From NCBI GenBank assembly GCA_023038255.1, contig CP082927.1:634146-698145 (forward strand): DNA of 64,000 nt. The letters are read 5' to 3'. Origin of the DNA: Candidatus Peribacteria bacterium (lineage in GTDB: Bacteria; Patescibacteriota; Gracilibacteria; Peribacterales; Peribacteraceae). A model generated the notes under the pieces. That model did not search any database, was not told the DNA's origin, and saw only the letters and a program-made list of their open reading frames with translations. The position numbers and the translations under genes were made by a program. Positions 48,751 to 57,740 of the stretch are shown piece by piece. The stretch's first letter is position 1. Each line of letters opens with the position of its first letter.

Positions 48751-49815
48751 TTACAGAGCCGCTAAAAACAGATCCACCGTCCGTTTCCATGAGAATTCTT
48801 CCGCCTGCTTCTTGCCTTTTTCCCGCAGCGAATGGCGCAAATCTGCATCTGTGAGGATTTTTTCGAGTCCGTGACGGATGCTCTCTACGCTTTCTGGATT
48901 GATGAGCAATGCTGCAGAGCCTGCGACTTCTTTCAGGCTGCCGCGATCGGATGTCAGGACCGGAACGCCGTGGCGGAATGCATCAAGGACCGGCATCCCG
49001 AATCCTTCGTACAGAGAGGGGAATGCAAAGACAGTTGCAGACCGGAATAATGTTTCACATGCATCATCCGGCAGGTACTGCTTCCATTCAACATTAGGCG
49101 TGGTTGATGCGCGTCTCACAATCTCTTCGTCATCCCATCCGCGTTTGCCGACGAGCACAAGTCTGTGCGATGCCCGGAGATGTCCGGGAAGAGATGCGAA
49201 TGCAGCAATCAGCCGCAGCTGATTTTTTCGCGGACACAGCGTGGCAATACACAGAATTGTTTTGCCGTCTGCGCGATTATCGGATGTATCGTTCGTCATG
49301 GGTCCTGCGAAGACCGGAATGATGTTCGCATCAGGCAGCTTCGGATATCTGTTGAGCAGATCTTTCATCGTCGACGCACTGACTGTGCAGATGCGCGTTG
49401 CCGAAAAGACCGTGCGGCGCAGCGTCATTTTTTCTATGAATGTTGCACGCGCGTCATGCGGCTCATTCTGAAATGCAATGAGATCGTGCACGACAGGAAT
49501 AACTTTTTTTCTGCGGCCGACAATCCACGGCACAATGTAACTGACGGTGCTGACATACGCATGAATGGCATCGTGCTGCAGAAAATGTAATGCCGCTCTC
49601 CAGTGCCAAAAGAGACCTTTCGTCTCGATGGTCACGACGTGCACGGTCTTTTTTTTGTCGATGATATTTAGCCAGCTCTCCGGAAGGGGAGCGTCTGTAT
49701 AGAGTGTCATCTCTGCATCGCGTATGAGAAGTTCCGACACGAATCCAAATGTCCACTGACCTTTGCCGGTGCGATGAAGTGCGCATGCTTCGCGCACGTC
49801 GATTCCGATGTGCAT
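48751..49815 (-). CDS. Glycosyltransferase family 4 (second)
   Basis: 354 residues beginning MHIGIDVREACALHRTGKGQ. VIPVVHDLIAFQNEP, CTVSASTMKDLL, ILCIATLCPRKNQ, YLPDDACETLFRSATVFAFPS and EGFGMPVLDAFRHGVPVL. The E-x7-E motif has Asp in the second position (EGFGMPVLD). Not a recent duplicate of the 46-kb gene, being clearly diverged. TACACT ends 6 bp before ATG. Confidence 0.9.
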   Translation of the reverse strand: MHIGIDVREACALHRTGKGQWTFGFVSELLIRDAEMTLYTDAPLPESWLNIIDKKKTVHVVTIETKGLFWHWRAALHFLQHDAIHAYVSTVSYIVPWIVGRRKKVIPVVHDLIAFQNEPHDARATFIEKMTLRRTVFSATRICTVSASTMKDLLNRYPKLPDANIIPVFAGPMTNDTSDNRADGKTILCIATLCPRKNQLRLIAAFASLPGHLRASHRLVLVGKRGWDDEEIVRRASTTPNVEWKQYLPDDACETLFRSATVFAFPSLYEGFGMPVLDAFRHGVPVLTSDRGSLKEVAGSAALLINPESVESIRHGLEKILTDADLRHSLREKGKKQAEEFSWKRTVDLFLAAL

Positions 49816-49891
49816 GCACCCAGTGTACTGCGACTAGCAAGCGCGGTCACTGTCCATTCATCTCCCGCTTTCTTTCTGCTACCATTCACCC

Positions 49892-50473
49892 ATGGTCACT
49901 CACATGAAGCGCGCATGGACAGCATTGGATCTTGAAGAACGAATATTAAATGGAGCGGCAATCATTGCGCTCATCTCTGTCACGTTGCCATGGCTTTCCG
50001 GAGAATGGCTCGGAGGAGATGCTGTCACATATACCGGTTTTGGATTCTATACATCGTTCATCGGCATTGCAGTCTTTGCAATTCTTGCATTCCTGCTCCT
50101 CATCACACTTGTTCCGCTCCTCGGAGGTCCCGCCATTGTCCGCAGAAAACAGCGCGACATCGTCCGGCTTTGTCTTGCATCGCAGGTCACTGTCCTTCTT
50201 CTAGCTGCCCTCTCTGTGCTGATGAAAGTGACGTATGAATATTCCCGCATCGAAATCCGTTTCGGCATTTATACAGCGCTCATTGGCAGCATTGTGGTCA
50301 GTATTTATGCTTTCCTGCGCTGGCAGGAAGACCGGAAGACGGATTCCCACGAACTGTTCCATCATCCGGAAGGACACTCGATTGAAAGTGAGCGCCAGGA
50401 ATTCCACCACATTCCGCCGCCTCCACCCCCACCTCCTCCTTTGGAACCAGAAGAGCATCATTTGCACCGGTAA
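49892..50473 (+). CDS. Four-helix membrane protein with polyproline tail
   Basis: 193 residues. Membrane segments AAIIALISVTLPWLSG, FIGIAVFAILAFLLLITLVPLLGG, LCLASQVTVLLLAALSVLM and FGIYTALIGSIVVSIYAFL. The cytoplasmic tail holds nine consecutive prolines followed by LEPEEHHLHR. The proline run would require EF-P for translation. Extended -10 TGCTACCAT ends 6 bp before the ATG. Function not recognised. Confidence 0.7.
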   Translation: MVTHMKRAWTALDLEERILNGAAIIALISVTLPWLSGEWLGGDAVTYTGFGFYTSFIGIAVFAILAFLLLITLVPLLGGPAIVRRKQRDIVRLCLASQVTVLLLAALSVLMKVTYEYSRIEIRFGIYTALIGSIVVSIYAFLRWQEDRKTDSHELFHHPEGHSIESERQEFHHIPPPPPPPPPLEPEEHHLHR

Positions 50474-50476
50474 TCT

Positions 50477-50590
50477 GGGTTATAGGTTATAGTTTTTAGC
50501 TTATAGGTGATTGGAAGCATTATTGCGCATTTAAAAGGAAAGAGCTTTTTTTAGTATCCCATAACCTATAACCTATAACCCATAACCTAT
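50477..50590. repeat. Inverted pair of TAACCTA heptad arrays
   Basis: GGGTTATAGGTTATAG (50477-50492) is perfectly complementary to CTATAACCTATAACCC (50566-50581), with a 73-nt loop. The right arm continues as repeated CCATAACCTATAACC-like units to 50590. The intervening sequence holds no gene. Part of the dispersed family seen at 903, 18055 and 63951. Confidence 0.7.
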
Positions 50591-50600
50591 CAGCTAAAAC

Positions 50601-50969
50601 ATGACTGAACCCGTCCAGCCACCCGCAGAGGCAACCGTCGTCACCGTCACCTATAAAGATGACGATCTGGTGTATGTCGATCCGGAACTGCGCACAGTCG
50701 TCGGTCGTGTGGAATTTTTGCCAAACGGAAAGTCCAAGCCGCTCGCCATGAAAAACAAAGTGGTGGAAGCAGATGCCGATGCAGCTCCGTCCGATGATCC
50801 GAAAATGAAAGGAAAAATGCGTCCGCGCCGCGAACGGTATTACCCATGGGGAACGTACCGCTCCATGAAGCGCATTTACAAAATCGAAGGAAAGCCTATC
50901 CGTGAGGAAAACAGAAAGACTCTCGACGAAGTGATCGAGAAAGCCCTGCAGGAACCGTTCTGGGATTGA
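50601..50969 (+). CDS. Hypothetical protein, 122 aa
   Basis: Begins MTEPVQPPAEATVVTVTYKD. A possible N-terminal beta domain (DDDLVYVDPELRTVVGRVEF), a polar Asp/Lys middle and a C-terminal basic helix region (RRERYYPWGTYRSMKRIYKIEG). No signal peptide. Function not recognised. It lies directly after the repeat array, which may carry its promoter. Confidence 0.55.
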   Translation: MTEPVQPPAEATVVTVTYKDDDLVYVDPELRTVVGRVEFLPNGKSKPLAMKNKVVEADADAAPSDDPKMKGKMRPRRERYYPWGTYRSMKRIYKIEGKPIREENRKTLDEVIEKALQEPFWD

Positions 50970-50984
50970 GAGAGCTTTCGGCTT

Positions 50985-51932
50985 TCAGCTTCTAGCCGCT
51001 AACATCCTCACAGACCGCTCGACTTCGTTCTTCGATCCGATGATGATGGGGCTGCGCTGATCAATAGATTCGATCGTTTTATGGAGGATAGATCCTTTTC
51101 CATCAGATGCGCTGCCTCCTGCCTGTTCTGCAAGATAGGCGAGGGGGCCGCATTCAAACACGAGGCGCAATTTCCCTTCCGGATACTTCTTACCGCCGAC
51201 GTTGGTAAATACGCCCTGACCTTTGCTGAACACGTGATGCACGTCCGCAACCATCGCACCGGAATAGCGGAGTGTGAGCTCTTCATCCATCCACGTCTGC
51301 ATGAGTGCAGCGTACCCGGCGTTGTCTTTAATGGCGCGCAGGTTTCCGGGGCTGTAGTTTTTTGCATCGTCTGCAATGCCCATGTATTCGCGGAGCAGCA
51401 CAAACTCTCCGACGTCATCGAGCAGGAATTCATGCACGCCGTTGCCGGAACTGTAGATAAGGAGCGTGCGTGGTCCGTAGAGAATGTAGAGGGCAGCAAC
51501 CTGCTCTTTTGGCTTACGGCCGATCAGTTCCTTGCCCGGGTAAATACCGAAAATCGTCCCGATGGAAAAGTTCACATCGACGAGTGAGGAGCCATCGAGC
51601 GGATCGTAGACAACGGAATACGGAGCATCGGAATTGAGTTCAATCACCTCGCTCTGTTCTTCGGAAATGTAGCTTGCAACCAGTCTGCTTTCGCGAATGT
51701 GCTGCTGGATAATGTCATCGCTGAGCACATCGAGCTTGATCTGCTCTTCTCCAAATTGATTTCGTGTTCCCGCAAGTCCTGTCTGTGTCGTACGCAATGC
51801 GAACTGAATGTATTTGGCAGAGCGTGCGATATCGAGAATCAGGTGACGGAGATCATCGGATGCCTTACTCACGTGGTACAGGTGATTATTGAGCGAGACG
51901 CGTGCCGGAATGAGCATGGCGGTGGAGTTCAT
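50985..51932 (-). CDS. fbp: Fructose-1,6-bisphosphatase, class 1
   Basis: Key irreversible step of gluconeogenesis. 315 residues with the metal site EEQSEVIEL and DPLDGSSLVDVNFSIGTIFGI, the YGPRTLLIYSSG segment, and RYSGAMVADVHHVFSKGQGVF, with KLRLVFECGPLAYLAEQAGGSASDG near the C-terminus. Co-directional with and 25 bp after the second GAPDH gene, so the two form an anabolic pair. Confidence 0.97.
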   Translation of the reverse strand: MNSTAMLIPARVSLNNHLYHVSKASDDLRHLILDIARSAKYIQFALRTTQTGLAGTRNQFGEEQIKLDVLSDDIIQQHIRESRLVASYISEEQSEVIELNSDAPYSVVYDPLDGSSLVDVNFSIGTIFGIYPGKELIGRKPKEQVAALYILYGPRTLLIYSSGNGVHEFLLDDVGEFVLLREYMGIADDAKNYSPGNLRAIKDNAGYAALMQTWMDEELTLRYSGAMVADVHHVFSKGQGVFTNVGGKKYPEGKLRLVFECGPLAYLAEQAGGSASDGKGSILHKTIESIDQRSPIIIGSKNEVERSVRMLAARS

Positions 51933-51957
51933 GGGTGGAAGGAAGGAGATGAAACTC

Positions 51958-52980
51958 TTAAGAATGCAATAGTTCGCCGAGGCGGACGGTCATTTCCGTC
52001 ACACGCATCGCGTAGCCCCATTCGTTGTCGTACCAGCTCAGAATCTGTGCAGCACGTCCGCCGATCACTTTCGTGGATGGTGCGTCAATAATCGACGAAT
52101 GCGGATCTGTCTGGAAATCAATCGATACACACTGATCCTCCGATACCTCAAGCACATCTTTCAATTGAGGAGAGGCAGCAGCCTGCTTGAAGTGCGCATG
52201 AATATCTTCAACCGTCGCATCTTTTTTGAGCGTGAATGCCATGTACGCACAGCTCACGGTCGGCACAGGAACACGGAACGCCATACCGTCGATTTTGCCT
52301 TTCAGATGCGGAAAAATAGAAGCACACGCTTTCACGGCGCCGGTTTTTGTCGGGATCATGGACAGCGTGGCTGCACGCGCTCTCCGGAGTTCACCGCTTT
52401 CCTTCGCCTTGTTATCAAGCAGGTTCTGCGATGCGGTAAATGCATGCACAGAACTCACCAGCAAAAACTCAATACCGTAGAGCTGATCGATGAGCATAAT
52501 GACCGGTGCAATACAGTTGGTTGTGCAGGATGCATTGGAAATGATATCCATGTCTTTTGTGAGCAGATGATCATTCACCCCTTTCACAAAGGTCGGCGTG
52601 TCGTCTTTCATTGGTGCAGTCACAATCACGCGCTTGGCACCGGCTGCGAGATGTCCGGCAACTTCTTCGCGCACATCAAAATTTCCCGTCGACTCCACCA
52701 CAATGTCCACGTTCAGCTCAGCCCACGGACACTTGTCCGGGTGACGCTCTTTCACCACTTTCACACGCTTGCCGTTGACGATCATGTCTTCGCCGTCCAC
52801 TTTGATATCGGCATTGAGACGATGGTGGAGAGAATCGTATTTGAGTAAATACGCACGCATCTCCACGTCGGATGATGCATTGATGGCGACGACCTCGACT
52901 GTATCTCCATACTCCTGAATGAATTGACGATGGACCAGACGCCCGATGCGTCCGTATCCGTTAATGGCAACTCTCAGCAT
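51958..52980 (-). CDS. Second glyceraldehyde-3-phosphate dehydrogenase, GapB-like
   Basis: 340 residues. Active site SNASCTTNCIAP, WYDNEWGYAMRVTEM. The cofactor loop reads VVAINASSDVEMRAYLLKYDS: the NAD-selecting Asp seen in the 32.6-kb gene (VVLINDLTDT) is replaced by Ala, as in B. subtilis GapB (AINAS), which prefers NADP and works in gluconeogenesis. Pairing with fbp supports that. TATCAT ends 6 bp before the ATG. Confidence 0.93.
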   Translation of the reverse strand: MLRVAINGYGRIGRLVHRQFIQEYGDTVEVVAINASSDVEMRAYLLKYDSLHHRLNADIKVDGEDMIVNGKRVKVVKERHPDKCPWAELNVDIVVESTGNFDVREEVAGHLAAGAKRVIVTAPMKDDTPTFVKGVNDHLLTKDMDIISNASCTTNCIAPVIMLIDQLYGIEFLLVSSVHAFTASQNLLDNKAKESGELRRARAATLSMIPTKTGAVKACASIFPHLKGKIDGMAFRVPVPTVSCAYMAFTLKKDATVEDIHAHFKQAAASPQLKDVLEVSEDQCVSIDFQTDPHSSIIDAPSTKVIGGRAAQILSWYDNEWGYAMRVTEMTVRLGELLHS

Positions 52981-53034
52981 GGCTTTATGATACGGCTATG
53001 CAGAGCGAAATCAAGCAAGTGCATCTGTCATCCT

Positions 53035-54357
53035 TTAGCGGACCAATCCAAGGATGATTCCAAGCAAAGCGGCAAATCCGCCCACAATCCAGAGACGCAT
53101 GGTTACTTTACTTTCCCCCCAACCCAAGGCCTCGAAGTGATGATGGATGGGAGCTGCGAGGAATACTTTTTTGCCTTTGCGCAGTTTCTTGCTGGTGAGC
53201 TGGATGATTACAGAAAGCATTTCGATCACAAACACGAAGCCAATGAGCGGCAGAATCATCGCCTGGTCAATCATCATGGCAATCACCGCGAGCGTTCCTC
53301 CAAGGGCGAGTGATCCCGTATCGCCCATAAAGAAGAGCGCAGGCGGAACGTTATGCCAGAGGAAGGCGGCAATAGCACCCACGCAGACTGCGCAGAAAGC
53401 AGAGAGAATAAACAGGCCTTCGACATACGCAAGAATCCCGAAGGCGCCGAACGCAATCACCAGAAGTCCGCCGGCAAGGCCATCAAGACCATCCGTAAAG
53501 TTCACCGCATTGGACGTCCCGACGACAATGAACATGAAGACGGGGATATACCAGAGTCCGAGATTCACTTCACCCACATAGGGCACATGGATCTGGCTGA
53601 TATCAAGCTTGAAGTAAAACCACAGAGCGCCGATGAGACTCAGGATGAGAAGGGACAGAATTTTCGGCATGACGCCGAGGCCGCCTTTCTTGCGTTCTCC
53701 AAGCAGCACCTTCTGCAATGCGTCATCGAGCACGACACCGCTGAGCGCGAAGAAGATCATCACAAACAGGAAGAAGGCATACCAGACTGAAACCCCGATG
53801 AGCCCGAAGCCGAAGCCCGGGGTTACAGCTTCGATGGTCGGAGCACGGAGATAGTTGATGAAAAAGTAGAGAGCGGCAGGAATAACCACGACAGCGCTTG
53901 CGAGCACAAATGTTTTGATTCTGCGCATCGCTCTGCGCATACGTGCTTCATCGGTGCCGATAATATTCAGGTAGTCATCAAATGCCCCGAGAATACCGAG
54001 CGAGAACAGCACAAAGAGCGGCAGATACACCTGTCCACGCTGCAGCAGGGAATGCTCCACAAGGCCTGGTAGCGCGAGCAGGCGCGACATGAAGACCGTC
54101 AGGAAAATACCACCCCAGATAAGAAGTCCACCCATCGTCGGCGTCCCGAATTTACTCTGATGGTACGTGCGGAAAATCATCGGATCTTTCCCGTCGACCG
54201 TTTCAACACGCAGCTGTTTTCCGATGTTGTTTTTGCGGAGGAATGCAACAAACCAGGGCGTGAGCGTCAGCACGACAGCAAACGCAAAGAGTGCGTACCC
54301 GAGAATCCCGAGAAGGGAGATCTCCGGTCTGGCCGGTGACAACGCAAACGGCTCCAT
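53035..54357 (-). CDS. mraY: Phospho-N-acetylmuramoyl-pentapeptide transferase MraY
   Basis: Makes lipid I. 440 residues, longer than the usual ~330-360. Motifs: GTPTMGGLLIWGG, GAFDDYLNI, NFTDGLDGLAGG, FFMGDTGSLALGG and APIHHHFEALGW, with ten membrane helices. The extra length is mostly a cytoplasmic insertion in the first half (GVVLDDALQKVLLGERKKGGLG). The rest of the mur operon is not here; it follows dnaB by 17 bp. Confidence 0.96.
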   Translation of the reverse strand: MEPFALSPARPEISLLGILGYALFAFAVVLTLTPWFVAFLRKNNIGKQLRVETVDGKDPMIFRTYHQSKFGTPTMGGLLIWGGIFLTVFMSRLLALPGLVEHSLLQRGQVYLPLFVLFSLGILGAFDDYLNIIGTDEARMRRAMRRIKTFVLASAVVVIPAALYFFINYLRAPTIEAVTPGFGFGLIGVSVWYAFFLFVMIFFALSGVVLDDALQKVLLGERKKGGLGVMPKILSLLILSLIGALWFYFKLDISQIHVPYVGEVNLGLWYIPVFMFIVVGTSNAVNFTDGLDGLAGGLLVIAFGAFGILAYVEGLFILSAFCAVCVGAIAAFLWHNVPPALFFMGDTGSLALGGTLAVIAMMIDQAMILPLIGFVFVIEMLSVIIQLTSKKLRKGKKVFLAAPIHHHFEALGWGESKVTMRLWIVGGFAALLGIILGLVR

Positions 54358-54374
54358 AGGAAAGTAATCCTAGA

Positions 54375-55733
54375 TTACGGCTGACCGTGCACTTTGTCGA
54401 TGTCATAAAACCGCATCTGCTCCTTCTTGAACAGAAGTTCCACGCGACCGGTCGGACCGTTACGGTGTTTGCGGATGAAGATGTCGGTTATTCCCTGGCG
54501 GTCGGAATCTTCGTTGTAGTAGTCCTCGCGGTACATCATCATCACAATGTCGGCATCCTGCTCGATGGAACCGGATTCACGGAGATCGGAGAGCTGCGGA
54601 CTTTTATCCGGACGGGCTTCAACCGCACGGGACAGCTGCGAGAGGGCGACAATCGGGATGTGTAGTTCGCGCGCAATCTGTTTGATGGTACGGGAGATTT
54701 CCGAAATTTCCTGCACACGGTTTCCGGCGTAGTTCGCATTATTCGTACTCATCAGCTGCAGGTAGTCGATCACGATCATATCGAGACCATGTTCCATCTG
54801 CAGACGGCGTGCCTTCGTGCGGAATTCCGGCATGGAAGAGGCAGAGGAATCATCAATGAAGATATTGGCTTTGCTGAGTTCGTCCATGATGGGACCCATA
54901 TTCTGGAAGTCACTGTCGTCGAGTTTACCGCGCTGAAGTTTCCATGAGTCAACACCGAGCATGGACGCAAAAAGACGATCGACCAGCTGTTCTTTGCTCA
55001 TTTCCAGGGAGAAAATGCCAACTGTCTTTTTATATTTGATAGCGGCATTCACCGCCATGTTCATCGCCAAGCTTGTTTTACCCATGGACGGGCGTGCTGC
55101 GAGAATGACAAGATCGCTCGGCTGGAAACCGGTCAGTTTGGCATCAAGAGCAGAAAATCCCGTCGGCACCCCCTTAATGGCATCGTCATTCGGGGACGCA
55201 TGCAATTCCGCAAATTTCTCATAGCGCTCATCAAGCACGTCGCGGATGTGCACGAACTTTTCTTTCAGGAAGGTATTCGTAATCTGGAAAATCGTCTTCT
55301 CCACTGCATCCAAAATCTCCGGAATCGGCTTATCCACCTCATAGCCCAGGCCCACAATGCGCCGTCCCGCTTCGATAATATTCCGGTTAAGCGCTTTCGC
55401 CTTCACAATCTGCCCATACTGATACACGTGTGATGACGTGGGGACAGACGATGCAAGTTCGGCAAGAAACGCGCTTCCACCAATGCTCTGCACGTTTTTA
55501 CTGTCCGCAAGCTTGTTTGTAACAGTAATAAAGTCGATCGGCTCATGCGCCATGTACAAATCGAAGATCGCCTGGAAGATTTCCCGGTACGTCGGATCGT
55601 AAAAATCCTGGGGCAGCAAAAAGTCTGTCACTTTCACAACCGCTTCAGGATCGAGAAGTAATGCACCCAAAACGGTCTTCTCTGCTTCCAGAGAATGCGG
55701 CGGTGCATCAAACATCGTTGCGGTCGTCGTCAT
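54375..55733 (-). CDS. dnaB: Replicative DNA helicase DnaB
   Basis: Hexameric 5'-3' helicase at the fork. 452 residues: N-domain PPHSLEAEKTVLGALLLDP, Walker A AARPSMGKTSLAMN, GIFSLEMSKEQLVDR, Walker B MIVIDYLQLM, QLSRAVEARPDKSPQLSDLRESGSIEQDADIVM and the arginine-finger region, ending GRVELLFKKEQMRFYDID. No intein. TACAAT about 33 bp upstream of the start is the probable -10. Confidence 0.98.
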   Translation of the reverse strand: MTTTATMFDAPPHSLEAEKTVLGALLLDPEAVVKVTDFLLPQDFYDPTYREIFQAIFDLYMAHEPIDFITVTNKLADSKNVQSIGGSAFLAELASSVPTSSHVYQYGQIVKAKALNRNIIEAGRRIVGLGYEVDKPIPEILDAVEKTIFQITNTFLKEKFVHIRDVLDERYEKFAELHASPNDDAIKGVPTGFSALDAKLTGFQPSDLVILAARPSMGKTSLAMNMAVNAAIKYKKTVGIFSLEMSKEQLVDRLFASMLGVDSWKLQRGKLDDSDFQNMGPIMDELSKANIFIDDSSASSMPEFRTKARRLQMEHGLDMIVIDYLQLMSTNNANYAGNRVQEISEISRTIKQIARELHIPIVALSQLSRAVEARPDKSPQLSDLRESGSIEQDADIVMMMYREDYYNEDSDRQGITDIFIRKHRNGPTGRVELLFKKEQMRFYDIDKVHGQP

Positions 55734-55878
55734 AGGAGTCGGGAAATAAGCAGGGGACTGATTGTAACGTGATCACCCCGCCTGACAATCCACTTGGTCT
55801 TGCCACGTTTCTTGACTAGTCTCTGTTCATGTGGAAATAAATTACTTTCCTGTGGAGGAAATGTGGATAACGTGTGGA

Positions 55879-56388
55879 TTAGAGGTTGTGTTCACGCGCG
55901 TATTTGAGAAGCGCGACCACGCTGGGTGAGTGGATGCGTGGAGAAGAGAACACACGATCAATCGCTTCTTTGATAGGCAATTCGAAGACTTCAATAAGTT
56001 CATCATCATCCTGGGGCAGGGGACTCTTGTAGAGATCACTCGCGAGAAAAATGTTATTGGTAATGACAATTGAATCAGAGGTGTAGATCTGACCGTAAGG
56101 CGTCATGATGTTTGCCGCAAATCCTGTTTCTTCCTGCAATTCCCGTCCTGCAGCAGTCAGGACATCAGTCTCTTTGTCCACTTTTCCGCTCGGCAGCATC
56201 CAGATGTATTCCTGATAGAACGGACGGTACTCTTTTAAGAGCAAAATATGACCGGGTTTTGGAAACGCGAGAATATGAACAGAGTCACAGCGGTGCACGC
56301 GGACAGACTGTTTCGTCCGCCCATCCGGCAATGATGCCGTGTCGAGTGTCAGCCGCCAGCCATATTGATTGAAGAGTTCCTCCTGCAT
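55879..56388 (-). CDS. Nudix hydrolase, ADP-ribose pyrophosphatase-like
   Basis: 169 residues. The Nudix box runs from GKVDKETDVLTAAGRELQEETGF with the catalytic REL-x-EE-x-G core intact; the first Glu of the consensus is Thr (shifted by one). Substrate unknown; the flanking FPKPGHILLLKEYRPFYQEYIWMLPSG is ADP-ribose-type. TAGCAT ends 6 bp before the ATG. About 100 bp downstream of recA but with its own promoter. Confidence 0.9.
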   Translation of the reverse strand: MQEELFNQYGWRLTLDTASLPDGRTKQSVRVHRCDSVHILAFPKPGHILLLKEYRPFYQEYIWMLPSGKVDKETDVLTAAGRELQEETGFAANIMTPYGQIYTSDSIVITNNIFLASDLYKSPLPQDDDELIEVFELPIKEAIDRVFSSPRIHSPSVVALLKYAREHNL

Positions 56389-56447
56389 AGAGGCATGCTA
56401 CTCCGCTGTCCGCATAGTGCGAATAATTTCTGATACTAATTTTTACA

Positions 56448-56473
56448 GAAAAAAAGCGGGGATTCACCCCGCT
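56448..56473 (-). terminator. Intrinsic terminator of recA
   Basis: Minus strand AGCGGGG-TGAAT-CCCCGCT followed by TTTTTTTC, 24 bp after the recA stop. Confidence 0.93.
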
Positions 56474-56496
56474 CTTCCTCCATACAATATCTCCTG

Positions 56497-57564
56497 TTAC
56501 TCAGGCGTCGCCTTCGAACGAATTTCTTCGTCGAGCTTTGCCGTCAGTGTTGGATTCGCAATAAGGTTCTGGCGTGCAGCTTCACGCCCCTGCCCGATAG
56601 TCTCTTCGCCGTAACGGAAGTAGGCACCTGCCTTTTCAATGACACCATACTTCACACCAAGATCGAGAATATCTCCTTCCTTACTGATACCGCGGGCGTA
56701 GAGGATATCGAATTCCGCCTGACGGAACGGAGGAGCAACTTTGTTCTTCACCACTTTCACACGAGTGCGGTTACCGACAATTTCCTGTTCAGCACCGTCA
56801 CCTGTCCCGATCTTCTCGGTGATTTTATCGATACGGCGGACATCCAGACGGAGCGATGCGTAGAACTTGAGAGCATTGCCGCCGGTTGTGGTTTCCGGGT
56901 TTCCAAACATCACCCCGATCTTCATACGCAGCTGGTTGATGAAAATAACAGAACAGTTGGTCTTGCTGACAATGGCAGTGAGCTTACGGAGTGCCTGGCT
57001 CATGAGACGTGCCTGCAGACCCATATGACTGTCTCCCATGGTTCCTTCGATTTCTGCACGCGGCGTGAGAGCGGCAACAGAGTCGACGACGATGAGATCG
57101 ATACCACTGGAACGGACAAGTGTCTCCGTAATTTCCAGCGCCTGCTCGCCATCGTCCGGCTGGGAGACGAGGAGACTATCGATATCGACACCGATCTTCT
57201 TGGCGTAGGAAAGATCAAGCGCATGCTCAGCATCAATGAATGCCGCGCGGCCGCCTGCTTTCTGGATTTCTGCAATGGCGTGGAGTGCGAGGGTTGTCTT
57301 TCCGGAGGATTCCGGACCGTAGATTTCAATAATACGCCCGACCGGGAAGCCGCCGCCAAGGGCGAGGTCGAGTGAGAGAGATCCGGACCCGAAGCGGGCA
57401 ATCTGGGAAATGCTGTTGTCACCCATCTCCATAATCGCGCCGTCCCCATACTGCTTCTTGATCTGGTCGAGAGCATTCTGGATAGAGGCAACTTTAATCT
57501 GATCCGGCGTGAGGGAAACTTTTTTAGCGGCTGCAGGAGCCTTGATCTTTGCATCAGTGTCCAT
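56497..57564 (-). CDS. recA: Recombinase RecA
   Basis: Strand-exchange and SOS co-protease. About 355 residues from [15 protein letters not shown]: Walker [73 protein letters not shown], and the L2 loop [13 protein letters not shown]. The acidic tail is short. Start uncertain: TATGAT at 57598-57593 would start mRNA near 57586 and favour 57564, while in-frame ATGs at 57597 and 57594 and a GTG at 57633 also exist. Two operator-like palindromes lie upstream. Confidence 0.97.
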   Translation of the reverse strand: MDTDAKIKAPAAAKKVSLTPDQIKVASIQNALDQIKKQYGDGAIMEMGDNSISQIARFGSGSLSLDLALGGGFPVGRIIEIYGPESSGKTTLALHAIAEIQKAGGRAAFIDAEHALDLSYAKKIGVDIDSLLVSQPDDGEQALEITETLVRSSGIDLIVVDSVAALTPRAEIEGTMGDSHMGLQARLMSQALRKLTAIVSKTNCSVIFINQLRMKIGVMFGNPETTTGGNALKFYASLRLDVRRIDKITEKIGTGDGAEQEIVGNRTRVKVVKNKVAPPFRQAEFDILYARGISKEGDILDLGVKYGVIEKAGAYFRYGEETIGQGREAARQNLIANPTLTAKLDEEIRSKATPE

Positions 57565-57626
57565 AGAGGAGGAGAGGGTAGTGGATTGCTTCATCATACG
57601 AGTGGTGAAAGAAAAAGAAATAGTGT

Positions 57627-57725
57627 GGTACACGAACGTACACCTACTATTCCTCCATTCATCCTCCTGATCAAGAAAGTGAACTTGATAGATGAGAAAA
57701 AGATGATGGTGTATGAAAGTACACC
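57627..57725 (-). promoter_or_regulatory. Two 18-bp operator-like palindromes upstream of recA
   Basis: Read on the minus strand: GGTGTACTTTCATACACC (57725-57708) and GGTGTACGTTCGTGTACC (57644-57627). Both fit GGTGTAC-K-TTC-R-T-R-Y-ACC and are palindromic at the ends. The first lies between TTGAGG and CATCAT, a 16-bp-spaced promoter candidate. Position and symmetry suggest a LexA-type SOS operator, with a sequence unlike the E. coli box and only partly like the Gram-positive GAAC-N4-GTTC. Confidence 0.55.
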
Positions 57726-57740
57726 CTCAACCTCACTCAT

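Noticed and set aside
50477-50590. CRISPR array
   Set aside because: The repeated unit is only 7-8 bp, imperfect, without regular unique spacers, and no cas genes are present in the window.
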